Positions 61,905 through 64,000 of a stretch of 64,000 bases of DNA are shown here, piece after piece. Location of the stretch: the NCBI RefSeq assembly GCF_000426345.1, contig NZ_AUFE01000021.1, positions 41,066 to 105,065 of the forward strand, read 5' to 3'. Made by a program: the position numbers and the translations under genes. Within the stretch, counting starts at the first letter, position 1. Each line of letters starts with the position of its first letter. Origin of the DNA: Cupriavidus phytohabitans. GTDB taxonomy: Bacteria > Pseudomonadota > Gammaproteobacteria > Burkholderiales > Burkholderiaceae. The notes beneath the pieces were generated by a model. That model did no database searches. It was not told the DNA's origin and saw only the letters and a list, made by a program, of their open reading frames with translations.

Positions 61905-63500
61905 TCAGCGCTGCATCCATTCCGGCGAGCTGAGCAGCACGGTATTCCACTCGGCCTGCGAAGCCGCCTGCGCCAGCGCCGCGCGCGTGGCCGCGCCGAG
62001 CGTGGCTTCGATGCTGTCGTAGTAGAGCTTGTTGCCGATCACCGGGAAGCGCGCGCCGCGCGGCATGCCCGCATCGCCGGCGAACAGCCCGGCCGGCCCC
62101 GAACCGATCGCGCGCGCGATCTCGAAGCGCCGCACCATCTGCCCCGAACTGGCCCAGGCGCTTTCCGCCGCGGGATAGCCGTCGGGTGTCACGTGGCCGT
62201 ACAGCGGCTCCCCGAGCTGGGTCAGCCAGTTCATCACCGGGCGCAGGTTGGCGACCGGCCGGCCCTCGTAAGCCAGCCGCAGCGACGACACCACGTAGAC
62301 CATCGGATCCTTGAATTTGCGCGATGACGCCGGCAGCCGATCCAGCTCGGGCGCCAGCAACATGGTGCGCAGTACCGCGGCGATGTCTCCGTCGGTGCGC
62401 GTGAAGGTCCGGGCCATGCGCTCGACGAGGCCCGGCGGCGGATTGTCGGCGATGAAATAGGTAGCGAGCCTGGCACTGATGAAGCGCGCCGTGGCTGGCT
62501 CGCGCGCCAGGATCGTCACCGCGCGCTCGACTTCCGCAAACCCGGCCGGCTCGATGCGCTGGCCGAGCAGGGTCTTGGCGCCGAAGTCGTGCCGCGCCGG
62601 GTTGAACTCGAACGCGCCGTCGCTGCGGTACAGCGCCGCGCGCGCGGGCTGCAGCCGCGGTGGCGTGCCGCGCAGGTTGACGCCGACGCCGGTCAGCACG
62701 CGCGCCAGCTCCTGCACGTCCTGCTGGGTGTAGCGCGAGCCGCTGGAGCCGCCCGCCACGCCCAGCGTATGCAGCTCCATCAGCTCGCGCGCGTAGTTCT
62801 CGTTGATGCGGTTGGCGCTGCTCTGCGCGTTGTCCAGATAGAGCAGCATCGCCGGCGCGGTGACGGTGGCCATCAGCAGGTCGCGGAAGCTCCCCAGGGC
62901 ATGGGGGCGGATCGTGCGTTCCTCATAGTCTGGCAGCAGCCAGCGCACCTGCCCCTTGCCCGAATAGACATTGAAGTGGTTCATCCAGAACCACGTCATC
63001 TGCTCGCGCAATTGCGCCGGCGAGTACAGCGCCCGCAGCAGGTGGCGCCGCGCGGTGTCGGCCACCAGCTCGCGGCCCTGCGCGTTCAGGGCCTGGCGGG
63101 CCTGCTGCTTGCTGTCTTCGTCGGGCAGCGCCTCGATGCGCTCGCGCGCCTGCCGTGCGGCCTGCAGCGGCGCGCCGGGGGCGCCCTGCAGCGCCGGCAG
63201 CGCGGCGATGGCGGCGGCCAGTTCCGGAGGATCGGCTGGCGGCATGGCCAGCTGGCGTTCCAGGTACGCGGCACGCCCCAGGCGCCGCAGCTCGGCCAGG
63301 CTGGCCTGGTCGGCGCCGAAGCTGACGGTATTGAGCCAGCGCAGGTCGGCCGCGCTGTCGCCGCCGGCGGCCGGTACCCGGGCACAGGCGCCAACGCAGG
63401 CGGCCAGCGCCAGCGCCGCGGCGGCGCGCCACGCCGCCAGCCGCGCCCGCCGCACCGTGCCATGTCCCGCCTGTTGCGCCGCCTCCATGCCCGCCTCCAT
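61905..63500 (-). CDS. DUF1800 lipoprotein-like partner of DUF1501
   Basis: A 531-residue exported protein. A hydrophobic N-terminal segment (about 24-37, ending VGACARV) fits a lipoprotein or cleavable signal. DUF1800 features follow: WLNTVSFGADQASLAELRRLG, REQMTWFWMNHFNVYSGKG, NENYARELMELHTLGV and YTQQDVQELARVLTG. Its function is unknown; it is always found with DUF1501. The ATG is preceded by GGAGGCGGGC, and the same 10 bp precede a second ATG 12 bp downstream: a tandem duplication of the start region. Confidence 0.87.
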   Translation of the reverse strand: MEAGMEAAQQAGHGTVRRARLAAWRAAAALALAACVGACARVPAAGGDSAADLRWLNTVSFGADQASLAELRRLGRAAYLERQLAMPPADPPELAAAIAALPALQGAPGAPLQAARQARERIEALPDEDSKQQARQALNAQGRELVADTARRHLLRALYSPAQLREQMTWFWMNHFNVYSGKGQVRWLLPDYEERTIRPHALGSFRDLLMATVTAPAMLLYLDNAQSSANRINENYARELMELHTLGVAGGSSGSRYTQQDVQELARVLTGVGVNLRGTPPRLQPARAALYRSDGAFEFNPARHDFGAKTLLGQRIEPAGFAEVERAVTILAREPATARFISARLATYFIADNPPPGLVERMARTFTRTDGDIAAVLRTMLLAPELDRLPASSRKFKDPMVYVVSSLRLAYEGRPVANLRPVMNWLTQLGEPLYGHVTPDGYPAAESAWASSGQMVRRFEIARAIGSGPAGLFAGDAGMPRGARFPVIGNKLYYDSIEATLGAATRAALAQAASQAEWNTVLLSSPEWMQR

Positions 63501-63707
63501 GCCCGCCTCCTTGTCATGCGCACCCTGTCAATGTTACGTGGCAAGCGCGTTTTCGTTGACGTCACGGTGCCGAGGGACTGTTACCAATGCTTTCAGGCCC
63601 GGATCCCAGCGGGGTTGCCGGAATTGCCGGAATTGCCAAGACAGCCCCGGCGCGCCTGGCTAGATTCCTTGACTGAATTGATTGCGTAGTGATTGAGTCA
63701 AGTTTTT

Positions 63708-64000
63708 CTACGCGGCGATTTTGACCTGATCGCACCATGTGTTGACGGCCTGCTCGGCGGTGCGGAAGCTGCGCTGCAAGGATGCTGGCGAGGCCGCAGG
63801 CGCCTGAGGGCTGACCAATGCAAGGCCGGGCCGTAAGATGCGGGAATAGACGCGCGTGTAGAAGAGTGCCGTCTGCAGCCCCAGGTTGGTGAGCCGATAG
63901 CGGTGGGTCTTGGGCACGCGCTCGATGAGGCCATGCAGGCGCAGGCGTCGCAGCTCGTAGCTCATGCGCCCCGGGCCGATTTCGCCAGGACGCAGGCCCA
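63708..64000 (-). CDS. C-terminal part of an unrecognised winged-helix-like protein
   Basis: The frame is open from the right edge to the stop at 63708, so the gene begins outside the window. The visible 97 residues read PGEIGPGRMSYELRRLRLHG, then LIERVPKTHRYRLTNLGLQTAL, a wing-like strand pair with a basic surface, and FYTRVYSRILRPGLALV with a Ser/Ala/Pro-rich tail. I do not recognise the family; the layout fits a DNA-binding wing. It is convergent with nothing and 207 bp from the DUF1800 start. Confidence 0.5.
   Translation of the reverse strand, partial: GLRPGEIGPGRMSYELRRLRLHGLIERVPKTHRYRLTNLGLQTALFYTRVYSRILRPGLALVSPQAPAASPASLQRSFRTAEQAVNTWCDQVKIAA

Overview
The window looks like a piece of a GC-rich Burkholderiales replicon, most probably Cupriavidus or Ralstonia, and the accessory content suggests a secondary chromosome. 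The evidence is the uniform high GC, an intracellular-type PHB depolymerase, a Bug-family solute-binding protein, a Burkholderia-type trimeric porin, several GTG/TTG starts, and a cytochrome oxidase operon with a cytochrome c-fused subunit II. I saw no rRNA, tRNA, CRISPR array, phage or intact insertion sequence.

Layout. 1-3.8 kb: aa3-type cytochrome c oxidase operon (minus strand, cut by the left edge). 4.1-11.1 kb: small membrane proteins, rubredoxin, a large DUF748 envelope protein and a PHB depolymerase. 11.3-15.8 kb: FNR-type regulator with four cysteines, small exported protein, IS3 OrfA remnant, LysR regulator and RcsB-like response regulator. 15.8-20.3 kb: MarR/MFS efflux operon and a divergent TetR/aldehyde dehydrogenase pair. 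20.3-22.3 kb: a trehalase gene sitting exactly between the stumps of a GMC oxidoreductase and a short-chain dehydrogenase. 22.6-26.1 kb: MdtD-like exporter and a broken TonB-dependent receptor. 26.4-30 kb: flavodoxin, then a class III ribonucleotide reductase operon whose glycyl-radical domain is a separate 57-residue ORF, preceded by an FNR-like box and two NrdR boxes. 30.1-35.3 kb: an MCP with almost no periplasmic domain, and a D-aminoacylase/aminotransferase/Bug operon. 35.5-46.1 kb: a quaternary-amine catabolic cluster (XRE-PAS regulator, CntA/YeaW-like Rieske oxygenase, BetB, BetA, TorF-like porin, small membrane protein, APC permease, flavin-FeS reductase) with a shared palindromic motif upstream of two of its transcription units. 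46.1-51.5 kb: AHSA1/ArsR pair with twin operators, then a MacAB-like ABC exporter. 51.5-57.6 kb: composite hairpin repeat, GltS plus TAXI lipoprotein, CDP-diacylglycerol pyrophosphatase, DM13 protein and porin. 57.9-64 kb: bifunctional penicillin-binding protein, a DUF1501/DUF1800 pair and a cut gene at the right edge.

How the parts fit. Oxygen-linked functions recur: an oxidase, an FNR-type sensor, and an anaerobic reductase with an FNR-like box. The most complete pathway is the 37-46 kb cluster: permease and porin for uptake, BetA and BetB to oxidise choline to betaine, and an oxygenase/reductase pair to cleave a trimethylammonium compound. The most unusual structures are the split NrdD, the trehalase replacement, and several operators that can be read directly from the sequence. 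All functions are inferred from sequence features and family knowledge; no search was run.
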